This document shows positions 1 to 7,610 of a stretch of 35,194 nucleotides of DNA, one piece after another. Position numbers and translations under genes: made by a program. A model generated the notes under the pieces. The model saw nothing but the letters and a program-made list of their open reading frames with translations, had not been told where the DNA came from and made no database searches. Every line of letters begins with the position of its first letter. The stretch's first letter is position 1. Source of the stretch: Flavobacteriaceae bacterium (GTDB lineage: Bacteria; Bacteroidota; Bacteroidia; Flavobacteriales; Flavobacteriaceae); the NCBI GenBank assembly GCA_028280265.1, contig JANQMD010000014.1:1-35194 (forward strand). Direction: 5' to 3'.

Positions 1-168
1 TTTAGAATTTAGTATAGTTTTATATACTATTGCCCAATCTTTAGCTTTAGAAGTAAAACCTTTATGATTTGATAAATGATATTTTAATCTTTCTTCAATG
101 GATAGACTAGTATATCCAACGTAAAATCTTTGAATTTGCTTAGAGAATAATATATAAGTAGTAAACAT
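1..168 (-). CDS. GIY-YIG nuclease family protein, 3' part cut by window edge
   Basis: The frame is open from an ATG at 168-166 to base 1, giving 56 residues with no stop, so the C-terminus lies outside the window. The N-terminus reads MFTTYILFSKQIQRFYVGYT. It has the beta-strand pair of the small stand-alone GIY-YIG (UPF0213-like) domain, with YIL followed about ten residues later by YVGYT. Conserved downstream residues (ERLKYHL, the K-x-x-T of HKGFTSKA, and DW) also fit. Family members are about 80-100 residues long and are thought to be single-domain endonucleases. Their cellular role is mostly unknown. It lies 48 bp downstream of tRNA-Pro on the same strand, but a hairpin separates them. 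The family call is sure; the function is not. Confidence 0.85.
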   Translation of the reverse strand, partial: MFTTYILFSKQIQRFYVGYTSLSIEERLKYHLSNHKGFTSKAKDWAIVYKTILNSK

Positions 169-185
169 AGCTTAGCTAAAATAAA

Positions 186-212
186 AAATCCTCTACAAAA
201 AGCAAAGGATTT
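186..212 (-). terminator. Intrinsic terminator after tRNA-Pro
   Basis: On the - strand, AAATCCT pairs with AGGATTT across a 13-nt loop and is followed by a T-rich tail (TTTATTTT). It begins four bases after the tRNA 3' end and stops before the GIY-YIG start, so the two genes are probably separate transcripts. Confidence 0.6.
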
Positions 213-215
213 AAG

Positions 216-290
216 TCGGGGTGGCAGGATTCGAACCTGCGACCTCCTGCTCCCAAAGCAGGCGCGATGACCGGGCTACGCTACACCCCG
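216..290 (-). tRNA. tRNA-Pro (anticodon TGG)
   Basis: The reverse complement folds as a tRNA. The acceptor arms are CGGGGTG and CACCCCG, the anticodon stem-loop is CCTGC-TTTGGGA-GCAGG with anticodon TGG, and the T-arm is GCAGG-TTCGAAT-CCTGC. The discriminator base is A at 216. The 3' CCA is not encoded. The apparent + strand protein frame over it (MAGFEPATSCS) is the usual antisense artefact of tRNA genes. Confidence 0.97.
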
Positions 291-318
291 AGAATATAAA
301 ATTCATAGTGTATTTTAT

Positions 319-338
319 CTCGAGTAAAGTCGAAAGGC
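319..338 (+). repeat. Degenerate flavobacterial intergenic repeat (GAGnnnAGTCGAAA type)
   Basis: CTCGAGTAAAGTCGAAAGGC resembles the short 'GAGCGnAGTCGAAA' sequences that are common between genes in Flavobacteriaceae. Similar relics lie at 10463-10489 (opposite strand) and 19700-19724. The assignment rests on resemblance only. Confidence 0.4.
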
Positions 339-415
339 TACACCTCGAAAAGGATTGCAAAGCTACCATATTATTTCTATATTGTAAAGTGATTCTTCAA
401 TAAAATAACCCTAAA

Positions 416-1510
416 ATGAAGCAAAATAGAGTCCTCCTTTTTCTGTCAGTTTGTTTGTGTTGTATATGTAGTCTAGCTTTTGCTCAGAATGCTAAATATG
501 AGGTTGTTGTGAGTGATCTTGATATTCCTTGGGGTTTTACTTTTTTGCAAGATAACTCGATGTTAATTACAGAAAAAAGTGGTAAAATGATCCACTTTAA
601 AAAGGGACAAAAAATAACCGTTTCTGGTTTGCCTAAAATGAACTCTTACGGACAAGGAGGATTGATGGATGTGGAGTTACATCCAGATTTTAAAAATAAT
701 AACTATATCTACTTTACCTATGCGGCAACCCACGGAAGAGGAAGAGGCGCCAATACGGCTTTGGTGAGGGCTCAATTTAAAAACTCGAAGTTGAGTGATG
801 TAAAAATCTTATACAAAGCCACGCCTAACTCGACAAGAGGTCAACATTTTGGTTCTAGAATTGCTTTCGACAGAGAAGGATATCTATATTTTAGTGTAGG
901 TGATAGAGGAAATAGAGATTTGAATCCACAAGATATTACCAGAGATGGAGGAAAAATTTACCGTTTGCATGATGATGGTAAAATTCCTGAGGACAATCCT
1001 TTTTTTAATAGATCCAATGCTAAGAAAGCGATTTATAGTTATGGTCATCGTAATCCGCAAGGAATGGAATTGAATCCGTTTACAGGTGATATTTGGACGC
1101 ATGAACATGGTCCTAGAGGCGGAGATGAGATCAATATCATTCGAAAAGGAAAAAATTATGGATGGCCCAAGACAAGTTTTGGAATCAACTACAGCGGATC
1201 AAAATTTACGAATAAAACCTCTATCAAAGGAATGGAAGATCCTTTACATCATTGGACACCTTCGATTGCACCGAGTGGAATGGCATTTATTTCTAGCAAC
1301 CGTTATGGTGATTACAAAGGAAGTTTATTAGTAGGGTCTTTAAAATTTCAGTATGTTTCTATTTGTACCTTAGACAATGGAAAGGTGATCAAAGAAGAAA
1401 AAATACTTGAAGATTTGGGAAGGGTTCGATCTATAGAACAAGGTCCAGATGGATTTATCTACGTTGGAATCGAGAATTTGGGTATTGTAAGACTAAAAAG
1501 TATCCGTTGA
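416..1510 (+). CDS. PQQ-dependent sugar dehydrogenase (YliI/Asd-like)
   Basis: This 364-residue exported protein of the soluble glucose/sorbosone dehydrogenase family is expected to be a six-bladed propeller that oxidises aldoses with pyrroloquinoline quinone in the periplasm. A signal peptide covers about residues 1-24 (LLFLSVCLCCICSLAFAQ). Family landmarks are the early HPDF at 89-92, HFGSRIAF with the likely catalytic His144, FSVGDRG at 159-165, YGHRNPQGM with Arg212 in the PQQ-binding position, and HGPRGGDEIN at 231-240 followed by NYGWP. The length fits the family. No PQQ-synthesis gene is in the window, so cofactor supply is unknown. The gene stands alone, and the next gene has its own promoter motif. 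The substrate cannot be read from the sequence. Confidence 0.9.
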   Translation: MKQNRVLLFLSVCLCCICSLAFAQNAKYEVVVSDLDIPWGFTFLQDNSMLITEKSGKMIHFKKGQKITVSGLPKMNSYGQGGLMDVELHPDFKNNNYIYFTYAATHGRGRGANTALVRAQFKNSKLSDVKILYKATPNSTRGQHFGSRIAFDREGYLYFSVGDRGNRDLNPQDITRDGGKIYRLHDDGKIPEDNPFFNRSNAKKAIYSYGHRNPQGMELNPFTGDIWTHEHGPRGGDEINIIRKGKNYGWPKTSFGINYSGSKFTNKTSIKGMEDPLHHWTPSIAPSGMAFISSNRYGDYKGSLLVGSLKFQYVSICTLDNGKVIKEEKILEDLGRVRSIEQGPDGFIYVGIENLGIVRLKSIR

Positions 1511-1533
1511 TATTTTCATTTCAAATCCAAAAG

Positions 1534-1559
1534 TTGTAACGTTTTAAAAAAATGACTGT
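1534..1559 (+). promoter_or_regulatory. Candidate ECF-sigma promoter, copy 1
   Basis: TTGTAAC, 15 nt, then CTGT. The same two blocks with the same 15-nt spacing recur at 3021-3046 before the ECF sigma gene. An AAC-containing -35 is typical of ECF promoters. The motif lies 26 bp before the hydrolase start codon at 1586. Confidence 0.55.
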
Positions 1560-1585
1560 TTCTCTGTTTGTAAAACTTATGAACA

Positions 1586-3019
1586 ATGAAACAACTATCT
1601 ACATTATTAAGCTTTCTTTTTTTATTTATAACACTTTCTGCTGCAAGTCAAATAGAGAATGAGGGTAGTATTGATAAGTATATAAAGCATTTACAAAAGA
1701 GACATGAAATTCCTGGAGTTTCTGTAGCGATCTTGAAAAAAGGTCAAGTTGTCTATAGAAAGAATTTTGGAAAGGCCAATATGGAGCATAGAAGTCCCAT
1801 TACTGATAAATCTATTTATCGTGTTTATTCTCTGACAAAACCCATTGTATCTGTTGCCGTTTTTCAACTTGTTGAAAGAGGTAAATTATCTCTAGGAGAT
1901 GTAGTTTCAAAGTATGTTGATGACCTTCCAGAATCGTGGAGGAATACAAAAGTCAAACATTTACTCACACATTCTTCGGGTTTTCCCGATATGGCACCCT
2001 ACAATAGAATGTCTAAATTGACTGAAGAGGAAGCAAAAAACCTTATTTTCAAGGAAAAAAAGACAGCAGGTTTGGGAGAAAAGTACGAGTACAATCAAAC
2101 TAATTTTTGGTTACTGCAATTAATTATTGAAAAAGCATCAGGAGAAAAGTTGGAAGACTTTATTTCAAAGAATCAGTTCAAAAACGAAAAAAAGAAGGTC
2201 TTCTTCTCATCAAACTCAAAAAGAATTATAGAACATAGAGTTTCTGCATATTTCCCTTTCGAAACGGGAACCATACAGATTAGTCATCCTACTTTAAAAG
2301 GAAGGTATATGTTTGCGGCAAATGGCTTAAATATTACACTCGAAGAGTTTATTAAATGGGATCAAAGATTTCGGAACAATGAATTGATTCGTGAAGAGAC
2401 AAAAGATAGGATGTGGAGTGTTTTTTCGTATACAAACTCTAACAAGCAATTTACGTATGGATGGAATAAAAGAGTGATCAATGATCACAATTCTTACGGA
2501 TTTTCGGGCTCTTTAATCACAGCTTATCGCATTTTTCCTGAAGATGATTTAAGCATTATCTTTCTTTCTAACGGATTAGGAAATTACTACAATATCGAGA
2601 ACATTATCAATCACATTGTGAGTTTGGTAGACAAAAATATTACCGATTATCAGAACAAGGCTTTCGAGCTATTTTCACAAGCCATAGTTGATGGTAATGT
2701 ATCCACACTTAACAAGCAGTTTTTGGAGCTAAAAAGGCAAGGTGAGTCTGCAAATATGAATCTAGAGGCAGCGATTAATGATGTGGGTTATCAATTGGTC
2801 AATCAGAAAAGGATGCAAAAAGCAGTTGAGGTCTTTCGATTTAACACAGAGAAATATCCAAAATCAGCCAACGCATTTGATAGTCTGGGAGAAGTTTACT
2901 TAATGCTAAATGATATGGATATGGCAGAGAAACATTACAAGAGAGCAGTAGCTTTAGGAGGAACTAATGGCAACGCAAAAAATATGCTAGAACAAATAAA
3001 ACAAACAAAAAAGAATTAA
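1586..3019 (+). CDS. Exported serine hydrolase, beta-lactamase/PBP4 fold, with C-terminal TPR
   Basis: This 477-residue protein belongs to the class C beta-lactamase-like superfamily, which includes D-aminopeptidases, esterases and PBP-like enzymes. A signal peptide spans about residues 1-21. The nucleophile motif S-L-T-K is at 82-85, followed by the family HLLTHSSG at 125-132. A Y-N-Q variant of the YxN motif is at about 169-171, and a G-F-S-G loop at about 310 takes the place of KTG. Residues from about 370 to the end form a helical region with one clear TPR unit (FDSLGEVYLMLNDMDMAEKH), a tail common in flavobacterial members. It is probably periplasmic; the substrate is unknown. An ECF-type promoter motif shared with the downstream sigma gene suggests that it belongs to that sigma factor's regulon. 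Confidence 0.88.
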   Translation: MKQLSTLLSFLFLFITLSAASQIENEGSIDKYIKHLQKRHEIPGVSVAILKKGQVVYRKNFGKANMEHRSPITDKSIYRVYSLTKPIVSVAVFQLVERGKLSLGDVVSKYVDDLPESWRNTKVKHLLTHSSGFPDMAPYNRMSKLTEEEAKNLIFKEKKTAGLGEKYEYNQTNFWLLQLIIEKASGEKLEDFISKNQFKNEKKKVFFSSNSKRIIEHRVSAYFPFETGTIQISHPTLKGRYMFAANGLNITLEEFIKWDQRFRNNELIREETKDRMWSVFSYTNSNKQFTYGWNKRVINDHNSYGFSGSLITAYRIFPEDDLSIIFLSNGLGNYYNIENIINHIVSLVDKNITDYQNKAFELFSQAIVDGNVSTLNKQFLELKRQGESANMNLEAAINDVGYQLVNQKRMQKAVEVFRFNTEKYPKSANAFDSLGEVYLMLNDMDMAEKHYKRAVALGGTNGNAKNMLEQIKQTKKN

Positions 3020-3020
3020 T

Positions 3021-3046
3021 TTGTAACGTTTTTAGAAAAAGGCTGT
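3021..3046 (+). promoter_or_regulatory. Candidate ECF-sigma promoter, copy 2 (autoregulatory)
   Basis: TTGTAAC-N15-CTGT, matching the copy at 1534-1559 in both blocks and spacing, with an A/T-rich spacer that begins GTTTT in both. It starts one base after the hydrolase stop codon and lies 37 bp before the sigma start. Autoregulation of the sigma operon is the simplest reading. Confidence 0.6.
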
Positions 3047-3082
3047 ATATCAGTTCAAAGCTAACCAACATAGATTGTAAAA

Positions 3083-3637
3083 TTGAATACATTATCAGAC
3101 AATTCATTAATGTTAAGAGTAAAAGCAGGCGAGACACAAAAGCTTGGACTGCTTTACGAAAGATATAAGAAAAGACTCTTTGGTTTCTTCTATCAGATGA
3201 ATAAGGATGCTGCTTTAAGTGAAGATCTCGTGCAGAATGTTTTTGTAAAGATTTTAAAGTACAAGCATACGTATACAGAAGAGAGTAAGTTTGTGGTTTG
3301 GTTATTTCAAATTGCCAGAAACACAAGCTACGACAGTTTTAAAAAAGTAAAAAAGAACATGCATAAAGATATTGATGAAGTTGGATATTCAATTGATTCA
3401 AATGAAGATAATATGCAGGCGGTAATGGTAAAAAAGGAGAATGTAAGAACCCTAACGAGAGCCATGGAGATGTTAAATCCTGAGAAAAAAGAACTATTAG
3501 TTTTAAGTAAGTTCAAAGGGTTGAAGTACAGAGAGATTGGAGAGATTGTAGGTTGTTCTGAAGGCAATGCCAGAATTAAAGTACACAGAGCATTGAATGA
3601 ATTAAAAGGAATTTTTCTAACGTTAGAAAACAGATAG
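3083..3637 (+). CDS. ECF-type RNA polymerase sigma-70 factor (TTG start)
   Basis: This 184-residue sigma factor contains only regions 2 and 4. Region 2 spans about residues 22-90 (LLYERYKKRLFGFFY, then DLVQNVFVKILKY and FVVWLFQIARN). Region 4 spans about 120-178, with helix-turn-helix residues YREIGEIVGCSEGNARIKVHR. I prefer the TTG start because the residues before the first internal ATG (LSDNSLML) match the usual N-terminus of this flavobacterial group; the alternative is the ATG at 3110. It sits two bases before the putative anti-sigma gene, so the pair is probably translationally coupled. A promoter motif directly upstream suggests autoregulation. The inducing signal is unknown; the neighbours point to envelope stress. 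Confidence 0.93.
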   Translation: MNTLSDNSLMLRVKAGETQKLGLLYERYKKRLFGFFYQMNKDAALSEDLVQNVFVKILKYKHTYTEESKFVVWLFQIARNTSYDSFKKVKKNMHKDIDEVGYSIDSNEDNMQAVMVKKENVRTLTRAMEMLNPEKKELLVLSKFKGLKYREIGEIVGCSEGNARIKVHRALNELKGIFLTLENR

Positions 3638-3639
3638 AA

Positions 3640-4431
3640 ATGGATTACAAAGAATTTAAAGAGTTAATGATTGATTATCTGTCAGATAATTTATCGGAGG
3701 AAAAAGTAGCAGAATTTGAAGCATTTTTAGCAGCAAACTCAGAGTATAAGGAAGAGTTTGAAGCTACTCAACTTTTTTGGAATGCTGAAGAAGAAATTCC
3801 AGAGCCCTCCGCTGCTATGGATGTAAAGTTTTATACCATGCTTAATGAGGAAGAGCAAAAGAGCACAAAAATTTCTATTTTCCGCAAAATAGAGCAGCTA
3901 TTGTTAGGAAGTTTCCCCAAACAGTTGGCGTACACACTAGCAGTGTTATTGGTAGGTTTTTTCTTTGGAAATCGTCTTTTTACTGAGAAACCTGTTGTTA
4001 ATCAAGACGTATTGCAAGCAGCAAAACAAGAAACAGCAGATGTTCGATCTCAATTGGTTTTAACTTTATTAGATCAGCCATTAGCGAGTAAGCGATTACA
4101 AGCGGTAAGTGAAGTAACCAAGTTAGATACAGTGGCAGAAACGATTATTAAAGCATTGTTTTCAACACTAAACAACGATGCGAACGTGAATGTACGTTTG
4201 TCAGCAATTGAAGCATTGAAAAATTATACGCATATTCCTCTGGTAAGAGAAGGTTTGGTCTCCTCAATCATTCATCAAAAATCACCTTTGGTACAAGTAG
4301 AACTAGCCGATTTGATGGTGTTGTTGCAAGAGAAAAAGGCAGTAAAGTCTTTTGAAAAATTAATCAAAGAAGAAGATGTAAATATAAGTGCAAAACAAAA
4401 AATGGAGCAAAGTATTCAGAGTATTTACTAA
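3640..4431 (+). CDS. Putative membrane anti-sigma factor with HEAT repeats
   Basis: This 263-residue protein is encoded two bases after the ECF gene. Residues 1-75 form an acidic helical cytosolic domain (DYLSDNLSEEKVAEFEAFLAAN) like the N-terminal part of anti-sigma factors, but without the zinc-binding H-x3-C-x2-C. One membrane segment lies at about 97-110 (LAYTLAVLLVGFFFG). Residues from about 130 to 250 look like two or three HEAT-type helical repeats, for example NVNVRLSAIEALKNY, and would be periplasmic. The anti-sigma role is inferred from gene order, topology and the helical N-terminus. The HEAT part could be the sensor or could bind the DUF4097 proteins encoded next. No signal peptide is seen. 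Confidence 0.75.
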   Translation: MDYKEFKELMIDYLSDNLSEEKVAEFEAFLAANSEYKEEFEATQLFWNAEEEIPEPSAAMDVKFYTMLNEEEQKSTKISIFRKIEQLLLGSFPKQLAYTLAVLLVGFFFGNRLFTEKPVVNQDVLQAAKQETADVRSQLVLTLLDQPLASKRLQAVSEVTKLDTVAETIIKALFSTLNNDANVNVRLSAIEALKNYTHIPLVREGLVSSIIHQKSPLVQVELADLMVLLQEKKAVKSFEKLIKEEDVNISAKQKMEQSIQSIY

Positions 4432-4441
4432 GTATTAACAT

Positions 4442-4463
4442 TGTTGATATGACGATATCAACA
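4442..4463 (+). promoter_or_regulatory. Perfect 9-bp inverted repeat between anti-sigma and DUF4097 genes
   Basis: TGTTGATAT-GACG-ATATCAACA lies 10 bp after the anti-sigma stop. There is no T tract, so it is unlikely to be a classical terminator. It could be an operator, an mRNA processing hairpin or an attenuating structure inside the operon. I know of no matching family. Confidence 0.4.
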
Positions 4464-4478
4464 TGAGAATAAATGGTC

Positions 4479-4579
4479 ATTCCCTAATGATGGGAATCTA
4501 AAATAGAAGTTTGATGTAAATGGCAAGTCCTAGGTCGCTTTTTACAAAAAGAAACAACAGTCATTCCTACTTCGGTAGG
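4479..4579 (+). repeat. Two further small hairpins in the 170-bp gap, repeat-like
   Basis: ATTCCC/GGGAAT (4479-4484 with 4492-4497) sits in a sequence (GTCATTCCC...GGGAATCT) like the 'TCATTCCT...AGGAAT' short repeats of Flavobacteriaceae. A second hairpin, CCTAC-TTCG-GTAGG (4566-4579), follows TCATT in the same way. These look like two relics of one repeat family in the 5' region of the first DUF4097 gene. Confidence 0.4.
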
Positions 4580-4601
4580 GCAAACATCAAAACAAAATAG
4601 T

Positions 4602-5516
4602 ATGAAACATTTAAAATTATGTAGTATCCTTTTCGTCTTAGGTTGTGTGATATCACTTTCAGCACAACGCTACGAAAAAGAGAAAAGGTATAACGAGACA
4701 GAAACGATTAAAAAAGAATTGAGTTTTCTAACATCATCACCAGACAATATTGTGGTTATAGACAATGTATATGGGTCCATCGATGTAGAGGGATATAATG
4801 GAAGTACCATTCAAGTAGAAGTTGTAAAAACGGTAGCAGCAGACACAAAAGAAGATTTGCAACAAGGGATGAGAGAAATAGGAGTAAAGTCAGCCAAAAA
4901 AGAAGATGCCGTTTATGTGTATATGGATTCTCCTTATTCTAAATTCGATTTGGAAACTGGAGGCTTTGAACATCATGAGTTTCATTTTGGATCTAGACGA
5001 AGTTATAAGCACAGAAAAAGAAGAATGTATAGATACCGATTGGACTTTAAAGTAAAGGTTCCCAAAAATGCAAGCATCGATGTTAAAGCAGTGAACAGAG
5101 GAAACATTACGGTAAAAGATGTGCAAGGGAAGTTGTTGATTGTTCATAACATTAATGGGGCAATTACCATGACCAATGTGGCTGGACAGACAGATGTGAA
5201 TGCTTTGAATAAAGATATCAATATCACCTATGCAAAGAACCCTACAAAAGAGAGTTGGTACAAATCATTGAATGGAGACATTAATGTTAAATTCAAAAAG
5301 GATTTAGATGCTTCTATTAGTTACAAGACGATGAATGGAGGTTTTTACACCAACTTCGATGTAGAGAGAACGGTGCCTAAAATTAACAAGGTAAAAGAAT
5401 CTAGAAGAAACAAAACGAAATATAAAATAAACTCAAACAGGCATTTTAAAATCGGTAATGGAGATGTACACTTACATTTCGATCAGTTGAATGGAGATGC
5501 TTTTGTAAAAAAATAA
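4602..5516 (+). CDS. DUF4097 family beta-helix surface protein, first of tandem pair
   Basis: This 304-residue exported protein has a signal peptide over about residues 1-21 (ending LSAQ). The mature part opens with the family strand pattern IVVIDNVYGSIDVEGY, has an insert rich in His, Arg and Tyr at about 125-145, then beta-repeat strands such as VNRGNITVKDVQG, INGAITMTNVAG, LNKDINITY and LNGDINVKF. Such right-handed beta-helix proteins (DUF4097, related to head-GIN 'adhesin' domains) lie beside envelope-stress regulators in several phyla, but no biochemical activity is established. It is closely related to the next gene, sharing VNRG, NGxI, ALNKDI and SLNGDI in the same order, so the pair arose by duplication. 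It is probably co-expressed with the sigma/anti-sigma pair. Confidence 0.82.
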   Translation: MKHLKLCSILFVLGCVISLSAQRYEKEKRYNETETIKKELSFLTSSPDNIVVIDNVYGSIDVEGYNGSTIQVEVVKTVAADTKEDLQQGMREIGVKSAKKEDAVYVYMDSPYSKFDLETGGFEHHEFHFGSRRSYKHRKRRMYRYRLDFKVKVPKNASIDVKAVNRGNITVKDVQGKLLIVHNINGAITMTNVAGQTDVNALNKDINITYAKNPTKESWYKSLNGDINVKFKKDLDASISYKTMNGGFYTNFDVERTVPKINKVKESRRNKTKYKINSNRHFKIGNGDVHLHFDQLNGDAFVKK

Positions 5517-5528
5517 GAACCTAAGAAC

Positions 5529-6338
5529 ATGAAAAATTTAAAACTCATTATAGCAAGTGCTTTACTATTGATATCAGTTCAATTAACAGCGCAAGAAACA
5601 GTAACAGTACCACTTTCAAATCCTGGAAAAGAAGGATTGTTAAAACTGGGAATCATCAGCGGATCCATTACTGTAAAAGGTTATTCTGGAAAGGAAGTCA
5701 TTGTAAAAGCAACCAGAAGAGAAGGAAGAAAAAGCAGAAGAAAAAGCAATACAACGAAGAATGGCTTGAAAAGAATTTCTGTAAATTCTCTAGAGTTTAG
5801 CGCAGAAGAGTACGACAATACTGTAAGAGTGAGAAACTCTGTACACGGAACCACAGATTTTGATATTCAAGTGCCTAAAAACTTCTCATTAAAAATTTCT
5901 ACCGTAAACAGAGGAGAAATCTATGTGGAAAATGTGAATGGGACCATGGATATTAGTAATACAAATGGTAAAATAACCTTGAAAGACATTAGTGGTTCGG
6001 TGAGCGCAGATGCACTAAACAAAGATATCAAAGTAACATTTGTAAAAGTAACTCCTGATGTTCCAATGGCTTTTAGTAGTTTGAATGGAGACATTGATAT
6101 AACTTTTCCAAAAGATATTAAAGCTGATATTAAGGTAAAATCAGACCGAGGAGAAATTTTTACAGATTTCGATTTAAAAACCAAACCTTCAAAAGCGAAG
6201 ATTACCAAAGGTGAGTCTAGCAACGGAAATACCTATAAAGTGAAAGTAGAAAAATGGATTACTGGTTCTATCAATGGAGGAGGAGCAGAAATCTTATTCA
6301 AAAACTTTAATGGAGATGTGATCATTAGGTCAAAATAA
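5529..6338 (+). CDS. DUF4097 family beta-helix surface protein, second of tandem pair
   Basis: This 269-residue exported protein starts 12 bp after its paralogue. A signal peptide covers about residues 1-21 (LLLISVQLTAQ). A basic stretch with repeated R and K at about 60-80 replaces the longer insert of the first copy. The repeat strands match the first copy position by position: VNRGEIYVENVNG, TNGKITLKDISG, ALNKDIKVTF, SLNGDIDITF and a final FNGDVIIR. Location is periplasmic or on the outer membrane. An intrinsic terminator follows 20 bp after the stop, so it ends the operon. The function is unknown; a structural or damage-sensing role in the envelope is a guess from context. Confidence 0.82.
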   Translation: MKNLKLIIASALLLISVQLTAQETVTVPLSNPGKEGLLKLGIISGSITVKGYSGKEVIVKATRREGRKSRRKSNTTKNGLKRISVNSLEFSAEEYDNTVRVRNSVHGTTDFDIQVPKNFSLKISTVNRGEIYVENVNGTMDISNTNGKITLKDISGSVSADALNKDIKVTFVKVTPDVPMAFSSLNGDIDITFPKDIKADIKVKSDRGEIFTDFDLKTKPSKAKITKGESSNGNTYKVKVEKWITGSINGGGAEILFKNFNGDVIIRSK

Positions 6339-6357
6339 CAACAAGAAAATAGCAAGT

Positions 6358-6385
6358 AAAGGCTCCCAGTTGGGAGCCTTTTTTT
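6358..6385 (+). terminator. Intrinsic terminator of the sigma/DUF4097 operon
   Basis: GGCTCCC-AGTT-GGGAGCC followed by seven T, 20 bp after the second DUF4097 gene. Confidence 0.93.
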
Positions 6386-6438
6386 ATGATATAGCTATTG
6401 CTTTAAAATACTTGTTGTTATGTAATTATCTTGGAGGT

Positions 6439-6774
6439 ATGAAATTCATTAAAAAAGAAAGTAGCTACAACGTCCAAATTAAAAGTATCCTTGGGAAAGG
6501 GAGTATCAGCGAATATTAATATGAACTCATCTGACCATTTAACAAGTTTAATTGGTATCTTACGGCCTTCAAAGAGGTTTTAGAAAATAAGTTGGATGCT
6601 GGTTTCTATTACCGATTTGTGAATTATCAATTTTAAAATGAATTAAACCCAATAATAACTCAACATTATGTAAGAACAAGTTTTTTTCATAATTTATCCA
6701 GAAGCTTAGTAATAAGTTCTTCAGGAGAAAATAGAACTAGAGTTGATAATATAATAAACTGTATACAAGAATAA
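6439..6774 (+). pseudogene. Decayed gene, probably an outer-membrane beta-barrel remnant
   Basis: From an ATG at 6439 (preceded by GGAGG) one frame runs 111 codons to a TAA at 6772. It is broken by in-frame stops at 6517, 6532 (TGA) and one after VNYQF near 6634. The pieces between the stops still read like one protein: KEVLENKLDAGFYYRFVNYQF is typical of an amphipathic barrel strand, and QHYVRTSFFHNLSRSLVISS has the alternating pattern of a second strand. No frameshift is needed to join them. That fits a gene inactivated by nonsense changes after loss of its 5' part, next to a terminator. The exact family is not recognised. Alternatively the first 26 codons could be a free-standing mini-ORF with a strong ribosome site. 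Confidence 0.5.
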
Positions 6775-6787
6775 TTAAACGATTTTA

Positions 6788-7552
6788 ATGATGATGAAAA
6801 AAGAAACCTTAAAAATTAGTTTGTTGACACTTTTATTTGTTGCTTATTCATGTGGAAACAAACCAAAAGAGGTAAAACCGACCAATAATGAAATAAAAAA
6901 GACTGAGGTGTTTTCTAAGTCTGAAGATGACTTAAAAACAAAAGGAGACTCAAATGACTTACATCAAGTGAAAGTAAATGAAATTTTACCTGCTGATCAA
7001 TATATTTATTTGAATGTAACGGAAGGAGATAAAGCATTTTGGATAGCAACCAGAAAAATGGAAGTTGAAAAGGGGAAAACTTATTCCTATCGCGGTGGGT
7101 TGCTCAAGAAAAACTTTGAAAGTAAAGAGTACAAAAGAACTTTTGAAACCATATACTTAGTGTCTAGTTTGGTTGAATCGAATCATTCTCAGAGTGTTCA
7201 ACTGAAAAAAGATACAAATGAGAAGGTTGATATTTCTACTCATACCGACGAAATTATCCCACGCAAAGGATCGATCAAAATTTCAGAATTGGTAAAAAAT
7301 CCTAAAAAATACGAAGGAAAAACTGTTCAAATCACAGGGAAATGTGTAAAAATAAACCCTTATATCATGCAGAGGAACTGGATTCATTTACAAGATGGGT
7401 CTAAAAACGATTTTGATTTGGTGATTACTTCTAGAGCTTATGTTTCAGAAGGTTCAATAGTTACTATAAAAGCAAGAGTATCATTAGATAAAGATTTTGG
7501 GGCAGGTTACAGATATGATTTAATTCTTGAAGATGGAGTTGTGATCCAGTAA
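6788..7552 (+). CDS. Lipoprotein with C-terminal OB-fold-like domain
   Basis: This 254-residue protein has a lipoprotein signal (LLTLLFVAYSCG; lipidated Cys at about residue 22). Three ATG codons in a row leave the start open by two residues. A charged linker of about 40 residues follows. Then comes a domain typical of Bacteroidota 'DNA-binding/NrfJ-like' proteins (ADQYIYLNVTEGDKAFWIA, YSYRGGLLKKNFESKE, FETIYLV). Last is a second OB-type beta-barrel from about residue 165 (YEGKTVQITGKCVKINPYIM, then WIHLQDG). Similar proteins are often annotated as nitrite-reductase-associated or cytochrome-related, without proof. It lies just downstream of a decayed gene. The 3' flank carries a 37-nt element shared with another gene's 3' flank. 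Confidence 0.75.
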   Translation: MMMKKETLKISLLTLLFVAYSCGNKPKEVKPTNNEIKKTEVFSKSEDDLKTKGDSNDLHQVKVNEILPADQYIYLNVTEGDKAFWIATRKMEVEKGKTYSYRGGLLKKNFESKEYKRTFETIYLVSSLVESNHSQSVQLKKDTNEKVDISTHTDEIIPRKGSIKISELVKNPKKYEGKTVQITGKCVKINPYIMQRNWIHLQDGSKNDFDLVITSRAYVSEGSIVTIKARVSLDKDFGAGYRYDLILEDGVVIQ

Positions 7553-7610
7553 AAACTACATTGGTGCAAGCGGAGCATTGACAGAAGACTAAATGTTAAT
7601 TTCTAGGCAA

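Noticed and set aside
221..403. 60-residue + strand ORF (MAGFEPATSCS...)
   Set aside because: It is the antisense reading of tRNA-Pro, a common false gene; the start is GTG and the rest has no domain.
2964..3326. 120-codon - strand ORF over the ECF sigma gene
   Set aside because: Overlaps a certain gene and two promoter motifs; Leu/Phe/Ser-rich antisense translation.
6439..6519. Independent 26-residue gene with GGAGG ribosome site
   Set aside because: The frame continues as coherent protein after its stop, which favours a broken longer gene; Bacteroidota rarely depend on Shine-Dalgarno sites.
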